Source: Bryobacterales bacterium
GTDB lineage: Bacteria; Cyanobacteriota; Vampirovibrionia; Obscuribacterales; Obscuribacteraceae
Assembly (NCBI GenBank): GCA_903970295.1
Contig: CAJCHQ010000491.1
Location: 1 to 9,056, forward strand
Reading direction: 5' to 3'
Length of the DNA stretch: 9,056 bases
Numbering within the stretch: the first letter of the stretch is position 1; every line of letters starts with the position of its first letter. The notes under the pieces were generated by a model. The model had not been told where the DNA came from, searched no databases, and worked only from the letters and a program-made list of their open reading frames with translations. The position numbers and the translations under genes were made by a program. Positions 1-7,211 of the stretch are shown here, in pieces.

Positions 1-220
1 AATCCTCCAACAATTCGGCGCGGATTCTCAAATATTTGGGTTTAGTCACAGTGACGGCATCTTCAAAATAATCGCCAACGAGGCTTTTAACGGGGTCAGT
101 GGCATCGGTACAGCGCATTTTAACTGGCGGCTGCTCAGCTAGCGCGAGACCGCAGGCGCTACAAAGTCCTCTGCTGCGCAGAACAGCGAACTGACATCGG
201 CTGCAGAATAGTCTTTCCAT
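1..220 (-). CDS. Zinc-ribbon protein, partial (3' end outside window)
   Basis: An open frame on the minus strand starts at an ATG (218-220) and stays open to the window edge, giving the first 73 residues. It begins MERLFCSRC and has two CxxC knuckles, C6/C9 and C20/C23, separated by ten residues. This spacing suits a small structural zinc ribbon. After the knuckles comes an acidic stretch (about residues 38-56), then a basic, apparently helical segment. There is no signal peptide or membrane segment in the visible part, so it is probably cytosolic. The Shine-Dalgarno sequence is weak (GTGGG about nine bases upstream). It is transcribed away from the gene at 588. I do not recognise the family. 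The ribbon could bind nucleic acid or protein, or could be the N-terminal domain of a longer protein. The intact start, clean frame and cysteine pattern support a real gene. Confidence 0.6.
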   Translation of the reverse strand, partial: MERLFCSRCQFAVLRSRGLCSACGLALAEQPPVKMRCTDATDPVKSLVGDYFEDAVTVTKPKYLRIRAELLED

Positions 221-587
221 AAATTGACACCCACTTCGTCTTAGAGGCGCCTAACGTCGCAAATCAGGTCTGCAAGGTTCCCCCAGCCTGGAGCAACTCG
301 TCCAAAGTGATTGGCAATGCCGCGGGATTGACTTCGCGATCGTCAGCTTCGACAGTAGGCTAATTCCGATTGCTCTGCTGCCAGGTTTCCCACCGGATAA
401 GTGAACTCCTGGAATTTATTCCAGTGACAACTTTGTGACAAAGAAATTGTATCGTCCAAGCATTCTCTTCCGCCAATCCTCTTCCAAAGACTCTTCCAAC
501 CAATCCGCGTTATATGTTTTCTTCCAATAACGCGGCTCCACTTACTACCGGGTCGTCCTCCTCGACTAATCACGCGAGGTCCTGAAA
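221..587. promoter_or_regulatory. Divergent intergenic region with palindromes and short repeats
   Basis: This 367-base spacer separates two divergent genes and has no convincing ORF. It contains a perfect inverted repeat with 7-base arms and a 2-base centre (409-424, CTGGAAT/ATTCCAG). Right after it is a second perfect palindrome (431-443, CTTTGT-G-ACAAAG). The heptamer GTGACAA occurs at 424-430 and 435-441, 11 bases apart, about one helical turn. Further down, CTCTTCC occurs at 465-471, 479-485 and 491-497. A possible -10 is TTATAT near 510-515, with no good -35. The palindrome pair looks like an operator or a short RNA hairpin, but no regulator can be named. Confidence 0.4.
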
Positions 588-1340
588 ATGTCTTCTCGAA
601 CCGCCGAAATTGCAAACAGCATGGAGTACGCCCCAACCAGCGCGGATGGGCACTATCACAATTTCGATCAGGCCTATGAACAAATAGTTCAGCTGCAAAA
701 TCATGACCATGGCGCTGGCACCTTGCTGTTCAAACAGGACATGGCCAGTCTTAATCAGCAACTTCAAGCCGATGGTGTGTTGCCCAACCTGGAGATTATA
801 GGCGTGGACCAACAACAACATGGACTGGTGACAGAAAATCTCGGAACCGGCCAAATATCTGTTCAGAATTCTGCGAACGTCAATGATTTTGGATATTCGC
901 AGAACCAACTACCCCAGAACGGTTTTGAAAATGGATCTGCAGGTTATCAAAACATTGATCAAAACCTGCAAATCCCGCCAGAAGGTCCTTTGAATCTGCT
1001 CGCGAACGCACTGGGCAACACATCACTTGGAGATACAACGACTCCAGCTGAAGGGACACCAACCCCATCAGAGAATGCCCAAAACGTGCTCAATACCATT
1101 GGAAATACGCTCGACAATTCTCAGGGGGCGGCTCTAGGCATAATGGGTACGTTGCTTGGCGCGATGACAGGTCAAGGCTCTGGCAGTAGTGATGGTGGGG
1201 GTGACAACTACGCAGGCTATCAAGACGCCGGCGATCCGCCTTCAGCTCCGGCAACCGGAGCGCCACCTTTAGGCATGAACCCGATGCAGTTTCAATCAAT
1301 GCAAGGCTTTGGTGATCCCGCCCCTGACGATTCGGACTGA
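588..1340 (+). CDS. Q/N/G-rich hypothetical protein
   Basis: This is a 250-residue protein I do not recognise. The ATG at 588 is preceded by GAGGT with about eight bases of spacing, which supports the start. There is no signal peptide. The N-terminal part (about 1-85) is rich in Q, N, H and D and could fold. The middle (about 85-165) is rich in N, Q, G, T and P and probably disordered. A short hydrophobic glycine/alanine helix (AALGIMGTLLGAM, about 181-193) is followed by a G/S/D-rich stretch and then a P/A/M-rich tail ending DDSD. The helix is too short and too glycine-rich to call a membrane span. Such composition suits a surface or scaffold protein, but that is a guess. The last codons are repeated in frame downstream of the TGA. 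It converges with the kinase gene. Confidence 0.75.
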   Translation: MSSRTAEIANSMEYAPTSADGHYHNFDQAYEQIVQLQNHDHGAGTLLFKQDMASLNQQLQADGVLPNLEIIGVDQQQHGLVTENLGTGQISVQNSANVNDFGYSQNQLPQNGFENGSAGYQNIDQNLQIPPEGPLNLLANALGNTSLGDTTTPAEGTPTPSENAQNVLNTIGNTLDNSQGAALGIMGTLLGAMTGQGSGSSDGGGDNYAGYQDAGDPPSAPATGAPPLGMNPMQFQSMQGFGDPAPDDSD

Positions 1341-1377
1341 GAGGGCGCTCTCTGCGTCGACGACGATTCGGACTAAT
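1326..1377 (+). repeat. 13-base in-frame direct repeat spanning the stop codon
   Basis: GACGATTCGGACT occurs at 1326-1338 and again at 1362-1374, exactly 36 bases (12 codons) apart and in the same frame. The first copy encodes DDSD and runs into TGA. The second encodes DDSD and runs into TAA. The bases just after the TGA also form a short stem (GAGAG/CTCTC around GGCG, 1339-1352). Confidence 0.7.
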
Positions 1378-1393
1378 GCGGAGAACAGCTCGC

Positions 1394-3529
1394 TCACGAT
1401 TTCAGCTTTTCGCTGAAAAAACCAATCCTAGAATCTAGACTTTTCAATTCGGTCTGCCTGACGGCGCTATAAAATCCTCTGCTCAACGTAATTTGCTTCA
1501 ACCAGCCGCATTTGGATAGTAAGGTCACCTGCTGTGGACTGACAGCACAATTACGAAACGCGAGCGTGCGCAACTTTTTGAGCTGCATGATCGCTAAAAG
1601 GTTTTCAGTTTTGACGATTTTTCCATCGTTGAAGTCCAGGTTAATCAATTTCGAACACTTGTTTAAAGCCTGCAATTCTTCGGGACGGGCATCAGTTCCT
1701 TCAAGCATTAGTGATTGCAAATCAGGGGAGCGAGTAAGTTGCCGAAGCATGCCGTGCACTTTAATCTCTCTGAGAGCAAGAAACTCCAGGTGATCAAGAG
1801 TGGAGACGTTTGACAATCCGCTGCAATCTCCATACGGCGTGAGCAACTCAAGAACGCGCAAATGTCTCATATGGTTTAAAGATTCGAATACCGTTCCACC
1901 GACATTGACGTAATGGAGATCGAGATAGTTGAGATTCGTCCAAGTCGTAGCAGTCCGCAGTACGGCTGCGATGTTCCGTGCCATGGCGGCGGGCGAAGAG
2001 CTTTTGGAGTCTTCTAAATCACTGGATTCGTTTGTGATGTCTAGTCCATAAAATATATTTGGATCTATTTTCTTAAAAAGGTCCGGAAATTTAAGCGCAT
2101 CACAAGTATCTCGCGAACTGACCACAAGCGTAAGCGGCTCGCCCACAGGCAAAGTAATTACGTTGGCAGCACTGCAGAAATCGGTCTGGTAAGGACTCTG
2201 GTGTATCCACAATCGACCAATTGCATGCGAAGGGAAGGAAATCTGTCGAGACTGAACTCCGTTCTGGGAAACTAGTTTAGAACTGATTCGAGTCACTTTC
2301 ATGAATTCTTGGCCGCTCATCTTTACGGACATTCCTTCACCTTGGGCGAATTTTTGATAGTCATCTTCTCCATCACTTGTAATCAGAGTTTTATCATTTA
2401 CTTTTTGGGCGGGCAGAATTGGGGTTACGAAAAATTGAGGCCGAGTTTCATTCTGGTTGAAATGATAGCCGGCGATACCGGCAATAGAGGCTGAAACAAG
2501 GATGACTCCTGCCAAAAGTGAGTAAAACTTTCCGGCTGCAATAGAAACCACCCTTGGTGGCGTCTTTGCAGGCTTTTTCGGGGACTGTTGAATAATTCCC
2601 GTGTTGTGAACGACTGAGCTTAGATCTCGGGAGACGCTGCTTAAATCGGCGTATCTGTCATCGGGTGCTTTAGTGAGCATGCGAGCCAAGATCTGCTCGA
2701 GACCAGAGGGAAATTCACGTCCCAGCGAAGCCTCTTTGAGAGTAGGAGCGCGCTCCGATTGATGTCGCAACATGGTAGTGAGCGAATTGTGCCCCATATG
2801 CGGTGGCACTCCAGTGAGGGCTTCAAAGAGCACACAGCCGAGAGAATAAATATCTGAGCGTTGATCAACGGCTGCCCCCGAGCATTGTTCCGGGCTCATA
2901 TAAAGTGGACTACCAAAGATCTCGCCGGTCCTTGTCAGAGCCTGAATCTCGCCCTCTTCGTGGCTGGTAAGTTTGGCAATACCGAAGTCGAGTACTTTGA
3001 TACTGCCACTGGTGCTGATATCAGTCTTATTGAGGAGCATGATATTGCTTGGCTTGATGTCTCGGTGGACGATCTTTTGCTCGTGAGCATAGGCGAGCCC
3101 TTCGCAAGCCTGCATGACGATTTTTACCGCCTCGTCGATAGCGAGCGGGGCTTTTTCTTTGAGATATTGAGCCAGGGTGATACCGTCAACATAATCCATC
3201 ACGAGATATGGGCGGCCATCATCGAGCAGCCCAAAATCATGTACTTGGACCAGATTTGCATGGCGCAAGAGCGAGGTCGCACGAGCCTCCATCTGAAAAC
3301 GCCTCATCGCTATATCGGAAGTTTGATTTGTGTTCAGCGTTTTCAAAGCAAATTCGCGCCGGAGGAAAACTTGTTCGACTTTGTAGACCGCACCCATGCC
3401 GCCGGCACCGATCAGAGAAACAAGCTTGTATTTGCCGCCCAGCATCTGGCCGGGTTCGAAAACCTCCACGGGCAAGTTGTGTGCCGAGCTGTCCCTGATT
3501 TCAGCGGTGGTTTCATTTGAGTCGGACAT
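1394..3529 (-). CDS. Membrane Ser/Thr protein kinase with LRR-like C-terminal domain
   Basis: This is a 711-residue Hanks-type (PknB-like) kinase predicted to phosphorylate Ser/Thr on unknown partners. The kinase domain (about 34-303) keeps all core residues: glycine loop GAGGMG (41-46), K63 in FALK, HRD (155-157) with K159 and N162, DFG (181-183), and SPE (212-214) in place of APE. A basic, proline-rich juxtamembrane stretch (about 315-326) leads to one membrane span (about 336-355). The kinase should therefore face the cytoplasm and the C-terminal half the outside. Residues 528-685 carry irregular leucine-rich-repeat units (LNYLDL, LRVLEL, LEFLAL, LQSLML, LINLDF, LRTLAF), a likely sensor or protein-binding surface. 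Residues 370-520 are unassigned. ATG 3529 lacks a strong Shine-Dalgarno sequence but places the domain normally. It diverges from the TPR gene across 94 bases, which hints at shared control. Confidence 0.93.
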   Translation of the reverse strand: MSDSNETTAEIRDSSAHNLPVEVFEPGQMLGGKYKLVSLIGAGGMGAVYKVEQVFLRREFALKTLNTNQTSDIAMRRFQMEARATSLLRHANLVQVHDFGLLDDGRPYLVMDYVDGITLAQYLKEKAPLAIDEAVKIVMQACEGLAYAHEQKIVHRDIKPSNIMLLNKTDISTSGSIKVLDFGIAKLTSHEEGEIQALTRTGEIFGSPLYMSPEQCSGAAVDQRSDIYSLGCVLFEALTGVPPHMGHNSLTTMLRHQSERAPTLKEASLGREFPSGLEQILARMLTKAPDDRYADLSSVSRDLSSVVHNTGIIQQSPKKPAKTPPRVVSIAAGKFYSLLAGVILVSASIAGIAGYHFNQNETRPQFFVTPILPAQKVNDKTLITSDGEDDYQKFAQGEGMSVKMSGQEFMKVTRISSKLVSQNGVQSRQISFPSHAIGRLWIHQSPYQTDFCSAANVITLPVGEPLTLVVSSRDTCDALKFPDLFKKIDPNIFYGLDITNESSDLEDSKSSSPAAMARNIAAVLRTATTWTNLNYLDLHYVNVGGTVFESLNHMRHLRVLELLTPYGDCSGLSNVSTLDHLEFLALREIKVHGMLRQLTRSPDLQSLMLEGTDARPEELQALNKCSKLINLDFNDGKIVKTENLLAIMQLKKLRTLAFRNCAVSPQQVTLLSKCGWLKQITLSRGFYSAVRQTELKSLDSRIGFFSEKLKS

Positions 3530-3623
3530 TGTGAATATATTCCCGGACTCCGAGCTAACAACGCTACGAGTAATTTGGGTATGATCGTTCAGGACTCGCA
3601 GCCTGAATCGTGAGTGATTTATC
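3530..3623. promoter_or_regulatory. Divergent kinase/TPR promoter region
   Basis: These 94 bases separate two divergent genes and must hold both promoters unless those lie inside genes. An AT-rich palindrome, GAATATATTC (3533-3542), sits next to the kinase start. A -10-like TATGAT on the plus strand is at 3580-3585, without a good -35. An inverted repeat with six-base arms, TTCAGG (3588-3593) and CCTGAA (3602-3607), around an 8-base loop lies in the probable leader of the TPR gene. None of these assignments is more than suggestive. Confidence 0.35.
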
Positions 3624-4481
3624 TTGAACGGCGACGTGACGTTATTTTTAGAGGGGCTGGCAATAACGACCGCTGTTTTTGTTGGGCACCGACTCTACTG
3701 GAATAACAAATACGGGCATCTAGTTGAGGGCTCGAATTTTTACAATGCGGGCAAGTACGCTGAAGCACTCAAAGCGTTTGATCGAGCTGCGGTCAAACAT
3801 CCCGATGATTGGCGCGCGCCACTGAGTGCAGCAGGAGCATGCTTGAAATTGCACGACCCGGTACGTGCACTCAAGTACTGCGCGAAGGCGCAAAAACTTT
3901 TACCAAACAAGGCTTCGCCTGCAGATACTGCAAGCATCAAAGCGATAAAGGCAAGCGCAGAGTGTTTAAACGGCGACGTAAAAGCCGCGATTGACACCAC
4001 GTCTCAAGCAATAGTCCTGTCTCCGGCGCATGGCAGTTATTACGTCACCCGCGCTTACATGCTTTCGATCGCCAAAGACCTCGAGCGAGCCTCGGCTGAT
4101 CTGGATACCGCGGAGAAGCTGCTCTCTTCTCGCACGGCACAGCTGAACCCTGGCAATATTATTGCAAAGGCTTACGTTATTTCGAATCGAGCAAGGATAG
4201 CTATGCTGCGTAACGAACTGGATAATGCTCTGGCCCTCGCAGAAAAGGCAGTGACGCTGTACGAGTATCCAGAAATATTGTGTACCAGAGCCGCGGCTTT
4301 CATTTACCTGGATTCTTATGACAAAGCAGCAGCGGATCTCGAATTAGCGCTCGAACGCAATGCTGGTTGTGCAGAAGCGTACTGGTTCAAAGCAAAATTA
4401 CTCGAGCGCCAGGGAAATTTGGAAGAAGCGGCCGCACTCGAACGTAAGGCGTTGGATTGGCATTACCTGGCATACTTTTAG
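3624..4481 (+). CDS. Membrane-anchored tetratricopeptide repeat (TPR) protein
   Basis: This is a 285-residue helical-repeat protein. A hydrophobic segment at about residues 6-21 suggests an N-terminal anchor without a clear cleavage site. About seven TPR-like units follow (near 35-61, 63-95, 103-136, 138-170, 180-214, 216-248 and 250-280), with typical A/Y/G spacing such as GKYAEALKAFDRAA and GNLEEAAALERKALD. TPRs are protein-binding scaffolds; no catalytic residues are visible. The start is TTG at 3624, preceded by a weak GTGAG nine bases upstream. An in-frame TGA at 3615-3617 rules out anything longer, and GTG at 3636 is the alternative. It is divergent from the kinase, so a shared signalling role is possible but unproven. 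Its stop lies 3 bases from the stop of the convergent methyltransferase, with no recognisable terminator between. Confidence 0.85.
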   Translation: MNGDVTLFLEGLAITTAVFVGHRLYWNNKYGHLVEGSNFYNAGKYAEALKAFDRAAVKHPDDWRAPLSAAGACLKLHDPVRALKYCAKAQKLLPNKASPADTASIKAIKASAECLNGDVKAAIDTTSQAIVLSPAHGSYYVTRAYMLSIAKDLERASADLDTAEKLLSSRTAQLNPGNIIAKAYVISNRARIAMLRNELDNALALAEKAVTLYEYPEILCTRAAAFIYLDSYDKAAADLELALERNAGCAEAYWFKAKLLERQGNLEEAAALERKALDWHYLAYF

Positions 4482-4484
4482 TCG

Positions 4485-5318
4485 TTACGGTTTTTCGAAA
4501 ATAGCTTCTACAACAACAGTTTTGCCCTCTTGAATATTTCGGGCAAGATTGGCAGCCATTCCTGGAAATTCGGGTCCCATAACGACATGCAAACCAAGGG
4601 CAGGAGTTTCGGCTTCAGATTGCAATTTTGTTTTGAGTTCAGCGAGCCAGGAAATTGCATCTTCTGTTCTATTAAGCCATTCTGCAACTCGAAAACCTGC
4701 AGCTTCGAGAACATCACGGGTCTCGTTCTCTGTGAGCAAGAAGCTAGTTTCCTGAGTGCGCGACCAGGGCACCGGGAAGTAAATCGCGCCATTGTCGCCG
4801 GATAAGACATCATAGAAAGCAAAGCGTCCGCCGCTGCGCAGAACACGAAAAGCTTCGGCGTACAATTTCGCACGATCGGCTATGTTCATTGCCACATGTT
4901 GGGTCCAGGCAATATCAAAATTGTCGTTTTCCAACGGAAGCGAAAGTGCGTTGGCGCATTCATAAGTCGCCAACTCATTTAACCCACATCGTTCGGCAAG
5001 AAAATTGGAAGCCTCGACATAAGCAGGGCTGAGGTCGACGCCGCGCACGCGACAACCGTACTTGGAGGCGAGATAACGAGAAGGTCCCCCGAGCCCGGAA
5101 CCGATGTCGACTATCGTCATACCGGGTTTCAATTTGAGTGCTTCAGCAAGTTCGATGGTGGCTTTCAATCCGCGCAAATGGAATTGATCGAGCGCTGCCA
5201 GATCGCCAGGCGCTAAGGTTCTTTCGCCCAATCCGGCGGTGACCAAAGCGTTCTTCAAGCGCTCCAGTAGGTTTGAATGCTCGTAGTGATCGATGACCTT
5301 GGCTGAATCACTCTCCAC
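4485..5318 (-). CDS. Class I SAM-dependent methyltransferase
   Basis: This 277-residue enzyme is predicted to transfer a methyl group from S-adenosylmethionine. Motif I is VDIGSGLGGPSR (70-81), with the SAM-binding glycines G73, G75 and G77. The acidic residue after strand 2 is D95 (GVDLSP). AWTQHVAMNI (137-146) fits the strand-4 region, and GGRFAFYD (163-170) the following strand. The N-terminal DQFHLRGLKAT (44-54) and QHVAMNI resemble the sarcosine/dimethylglycine methyltransferase-like group, so a small-molecule amine or lipid-like substrate is plausible; the substrate cannot be read from the sequence. The start is GTG 5318, with GGAGG five bases upstream (5324-5328) and an in-frame stop a few codons further up. 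It is probably soluble. It diverges from the exported protein at 5383 across 64 bases. Confidence 0.9.
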   Translation of the reverse strand: MESDSAKVIDHYEHSNLLERLKNALVTAGLGERTLAPGDLAALDQFHLRGLKATIELAEALKLKPGMTIVDIGSGLGGPSRYLASKYGCRVRGVDLSPAYVEASNFLAERCGLNELATYECANALSLPLENDNFDIAWTQHVAMNIADRAKLYAEAFRVLRSGGRFAFYDVLSGDNGAIYFPVPWSRTQETSFLLTENETRDVLEAAGFRVAEWLNRTEDAISWLAELKTKLQSEAETPALGLHVVMGPEFPGMAANLARNIQEGKTVVVEAIFEKP

Positions 5319-5382
5319 ATTGCCCTCCGAATTGCATCAATTCTAGTAAGATCATCTGCACTTCGTTTGGGGATCTCACGAG

Positions 5383-6114
5383 ATGCTTAAATTCTGGCTC
5401 GTCGTAACGGCTGCGACTATAACACTTTCGGCTACGCAGCAGACGGCTGGAGCGCAGTCTCAGTTGGCGGTCGAAAAGTTGCCGGACAACGCCACTATTG
5501 AAAAGCTGGCAACGTCTCCGGTCAGTGAATCTTATCTCGCCGATATGCTTTCTGCCGCTTCGAGCTTAAACGATTATCAATGTTTCTGTCAGATGGAAGT
5601 GGTCAAGAACAATCAGTGGAAAGACTTCGGTGGAGCAAATCTCTATTTCAAGCAGAAAGAAAAACTGCGCGCCGAAATTGTTTCATCTGATTACAGGAAT
5701 GGCTCAGTCGTCGTCAAAGATTCGAACGGCAAGATCAGAGGCAAGGGCGGTGGAGGGCTGGGCTTGATCAAAATGACGCTGCAGCCGGACTCGCGCTCGA
5801 TCAGATTACCAACCGGATTCAGTCTGGTAAATTGCGATTTCATGTCGCTTTACGATACACTGAAACGGCTGATCGGCAACGGCATTGAGGCATCGTCATC
5901 TGATCCGACTAGCCTGGCTGCCTTTAAGCAACCGGTGCAAGTGTTGTGTTTCAAGAAGAAAGACGAAGGATTTGTCCACGTTATTTACTTGAATCCTAAA
6001 ACAAAAATTCCCGTCGCCTGGAACACATACATCAACGGAGAAGCTCACGCAGCAGTCTTTTTCGATAAACTGGCGGTCAACAAAGGATTGTCGGACAATC
6101 TTTTTCATTTGTAA
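5383..6114 (+). CDS. Exported protein, possibly LolA-like/DUF1571-like fold
   Basis: This is a 243-residue protein with a signal peptide: K3, hydrophobic core about 4-17, probable cleavage after AGA (22-24). The mature part (about 219 residues) begins with a helical stretch (AML-type helices at about 50-62) followed by alternating beta-like segments: YQCFCQMEVV, ANLYFKQKEKLRAEIV, GSVVVKDSNGKIRGKG, VQVLCFKKK, FVHVIYLNPKTKIPVAWNTYINGE. The pattern of a lipid-probe-like barrel, with strands about 'reagent' residues followed by 'P..K.P..W', recalls LolA-like or DUF1571 proteins. I base this on shape, not on a diagnostic motif. Cysteines are at 67, 69, 151 and 189. The ATG has GGGGA about nine bases upstream. 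It is first of two exported genes, 27 bases before the next start, so cotranscription is likely. Confidence 0.8.
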   Translation: MLKFWLVVTAATITLSATQQTAGAQSQLAVEKLPDNATIEKLATSPVSESYLADMLSAASSLNDYQCFCQMEVVKNNQWKDFGGANLYFKQKEKLRAEIVSSDYRNGSVVVKDSNGKIRGKGGGGLGLIKMTLQPDSRSIRLPTGFSLVNCDFMSLYDTLKRLIGNGIEASSSDPTSLAAFKQPVQVLCFKKKDEGFVHVIYLNPKTKIPVAWNTYINGEAHAAVFFDKLAVNKGLSDNLFHL

Positions 6115-6141
6115 TTGTGTCTGTGGTTCGAGGTAACGAAA

Positions 6142-6816
6142 GTGCGTAGAGCATACGAGTCAATAAAAACCATGCTATTTGCGATCCAGCTTGCGAGCAT
6201 GCTAGTGTGCACTGCTTCGGCAGCCCTGGGGGAGCCGACGCAGCCTCTGCCAGTGACCCAAAGAGCCAACAAAAATGTACCTTCAACGCCGACAGAGATG
6301 TTGACCAAATTGCGTGATTTCCGATTGTGCTTGACGCAACTCAGACAGCAGTCGACGAATCTTTTTCAAGAAGCAACGCGAACCGAAATGACCGACGCAG
6401 ACAAACCAGTGGATCACCTGCCGCCGGCAATCAGCGTCAAAATGATAGAGGAAAACTGCAAATACCTGCCTCCGCGAAAAGAGTGGCTTGTATTCTATAT
6501 AAATACGATGGAGCCGATTCTGCAATTGTTGAATGCAGATATCAATGAAGTCGAAAAAGAAGGACACGAATATTCGAACGATGTGGAAAGAAAAGTCAAT
6601 CCACTGTGGGAGGTGTGGGTAGCAGATGTAGGCAAGATCAACAAGTCGCTCGATCGAATTCAGGAATTGGTGGGACAAGATTGTGACTCCAATGTTCCGC
6701 TCGCAAAAGAAGCAATCACGATCCATGAACTTGCGCTTGACTTGGAGAAAGTGCGCTATCAAGCCGCAGTTATTTTTAGAGATGAGCTGAGGAAAACGGC
6801 TGCAAAGACGGATTAG
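6142..6816 (+). CDS. Exported helical protein of unknown function
   Basis: This is a 224-residue protein when started at GTG 6142. That start is chosen because GAGGT (6130-6134) lies seven bases upstream and the result is a textbook signal peptide: R2/R3/K9, hydrophobic core about 11-23, probable cleavage after ASA (25-27). A TTG at 6115 gives 9 more residues but no Shine-Dalgarno sequence; ATG 6172 gives a shorter signal. The mature chain is mostly charged helices, with heptad-like stretches near 58-80 and 140-205, and two proline-rich breaks (LPPAIS, LPPRKEW). I do not recognise a family. Coupling to the preceding exported gene (27-base gap, same strand) suggests that the two work together outside the cytoplasmic membrane. 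No terminator is seen before the tRNA promoter. Confidence 0.78.
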   Translation: MRRAYESIKTMLFAIQLASMLVCTASAALGEPTQPLPVTQRANKNVPSTPTEMLTKLRDFRLCLTQLRQQSTNLFQEATRTEMTDADKPVDHLPPAISVKMIEENCKYLPPRKEWLVFYINTMEPILQLLNADINEVEKEGHEYSNDVERKVNPLWEVWVADVGKINKSLDRIQELVGQDCDSNVPLAKEAITIHELALDLEKVRYQAAVIFRDELRKTAAKTD

Positions 6817-6846
6817 CTTCCGCTAGTTTCGGCTGAGAGCGGGTCG

Positions 6847-6855
6847 TGGTAAACT
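6847..6855 (+). promoter_or_regulatory. Likely extended -10 promoter of tRNA-Leu
   Basis: TG-G-TAAACT (TG at 6847-6848, hexamer 6850-6855) matches an extended -10 element. It lies about 32 bases before the mature tRNA 5' end, leaving a short leader. The -35 at 17 bases (TTTCGG, 6827-6832) is weak, which is tolerable for an extended -10. Confidence 0.4.
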
Positions 6856-6886
6856 ATGGAAGACTTTCAAAGTGCCAGCGATTCAC

Positions 6887-6969
6887 GGGCGAGTGGCGGA
6901 ATTGGCAGACGCGCTAGACTTAGGATCTAGTCCGCAAGGGTCAGGGTTCAAGTCCCTGCTCGCCCACCA
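6887..6969 (+). tRNA. tRNA-Leu (anticodon UAG), CCA encoded
   Basis: The cloverleaf can be folded by hand. The acceptor stem is GGGCGAG (6887-6893) with CTCGCCC (6959-6965), then discriminator A and encoded CCA (6967-6969). The D arm is GCG...CGC around GAATTGGCAGA. The anticodon stem is CTAGA/TCTAG with loop CTTAGGA, so the anticodon is TAG (UAG), reading CUA and, by wobble, other CUN leucine codons. The variable arm is long, with a CC-GCAA-GG type mini-stem, as expected for a class II leucine tRNA. The T arm is CAGGG-TTCAAGT-CCCTG. All stems are paired, so the gene appears functional. It marks the edge of the chromosomal block; relaxase-bearing DNA begins just downstream. Confidence 0.97.
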
Positions 6970-6977
6970 TCTACGAT

Positions 6978-7002
6978 ACCGGCGAGAGCCGGTTTTCTTT
7001 TT
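6978..7002 (+). terminator. Rho-independent terminator after tRNA-Leu
   Basis: A perfect six-base stem, ACCGGC/GCCGGT with a GAGA loop (6978-6993), is followed by a T-rich tract (TTTTCTTTTT). It lies nine bases after the tRNA CCA end and should end tRNA transcription. Confidence 0.85.
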
Positions 7003-7014
7003 GGGGTACTTTAA

Positions 7015-7126
7015 ACCGATTTTCCGATCAATAACCGATCAATCTCGGGACGACATTTTGTAATTAATGCCGAATTGATATCAGGTTGCACGAGTGTTCC
7101 TCTTCATCCGATCGGCCTGCCGAATT
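7015..7126. repeat. Short direct repeats between tRNA terminator and mobilization genes
   Basis: CCGATCAAT occurs at 7024-7032 and 7035-7043 (11-base period), with a further ACCGAT at 7015-7020. TGCCGAATT occurs at 7068-7076 and 7118-7126 (50 bases apart). No gene is convincing between 7003 and 7211 apart from the possible 3' continuation of the small ORF at 7212-7244. The repeats could be recombinase arm sites, or chance. Confidence 0.35.
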
Positions 7127-7211
7127 ACTCTTCTAGTCTCACTGAAGTCACTAATAAAAGAGCATCGAGCGCCAGCCGCTTGGCCAAAACAGTCGAGCAA
7201 TTGGCGGCGGA

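Noticed and set aside
343..636. 97-codon minus-strand frame across the spacer and the start of the 588 gene
   Set aside because: It covers the palindromes and the Shine-Dalgarno sequence of the real gene, its composition is unlike a protein, and it has no ribosome binding site.
1338..1377. Selenocysteine insertion at the TGA followed by a hairpin
   Set aside because: The stem is only five pairs, there is no cysteine-type active site context around the TGA, and the repeated DDSD-stop structure is better explained by duplication.
2138..2146. CTCGCCCAC, identical to part of the tRNA-Leu 3' end, inside the kinase gene
   Set aside because: It is only nine bases and embedded in coding sequence, too short for an attachment-site copy.
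2861..3520. 219-codon open frame on the plus strand opposite the kinase domain
   Set aside because: It lies wholly antisense to conserved kinase motifs (G-loop to SPE) and is explained by codon bias of the real gene.
6172..6220. Lipoprotein signal (cysteine 23) in the protein at 6142
   Set aside because: The residues before the cysteine (M-L-V) do not match a lipobox, and an ASA cleavage site follows directly.
6283..6762. 159-codon minus-strand frame opposite the second exported protein
   Set aside because: It is antisense to a gene with a clear Shine-Dalgarno sequence and signal peptide. The frame has no family resemblance.
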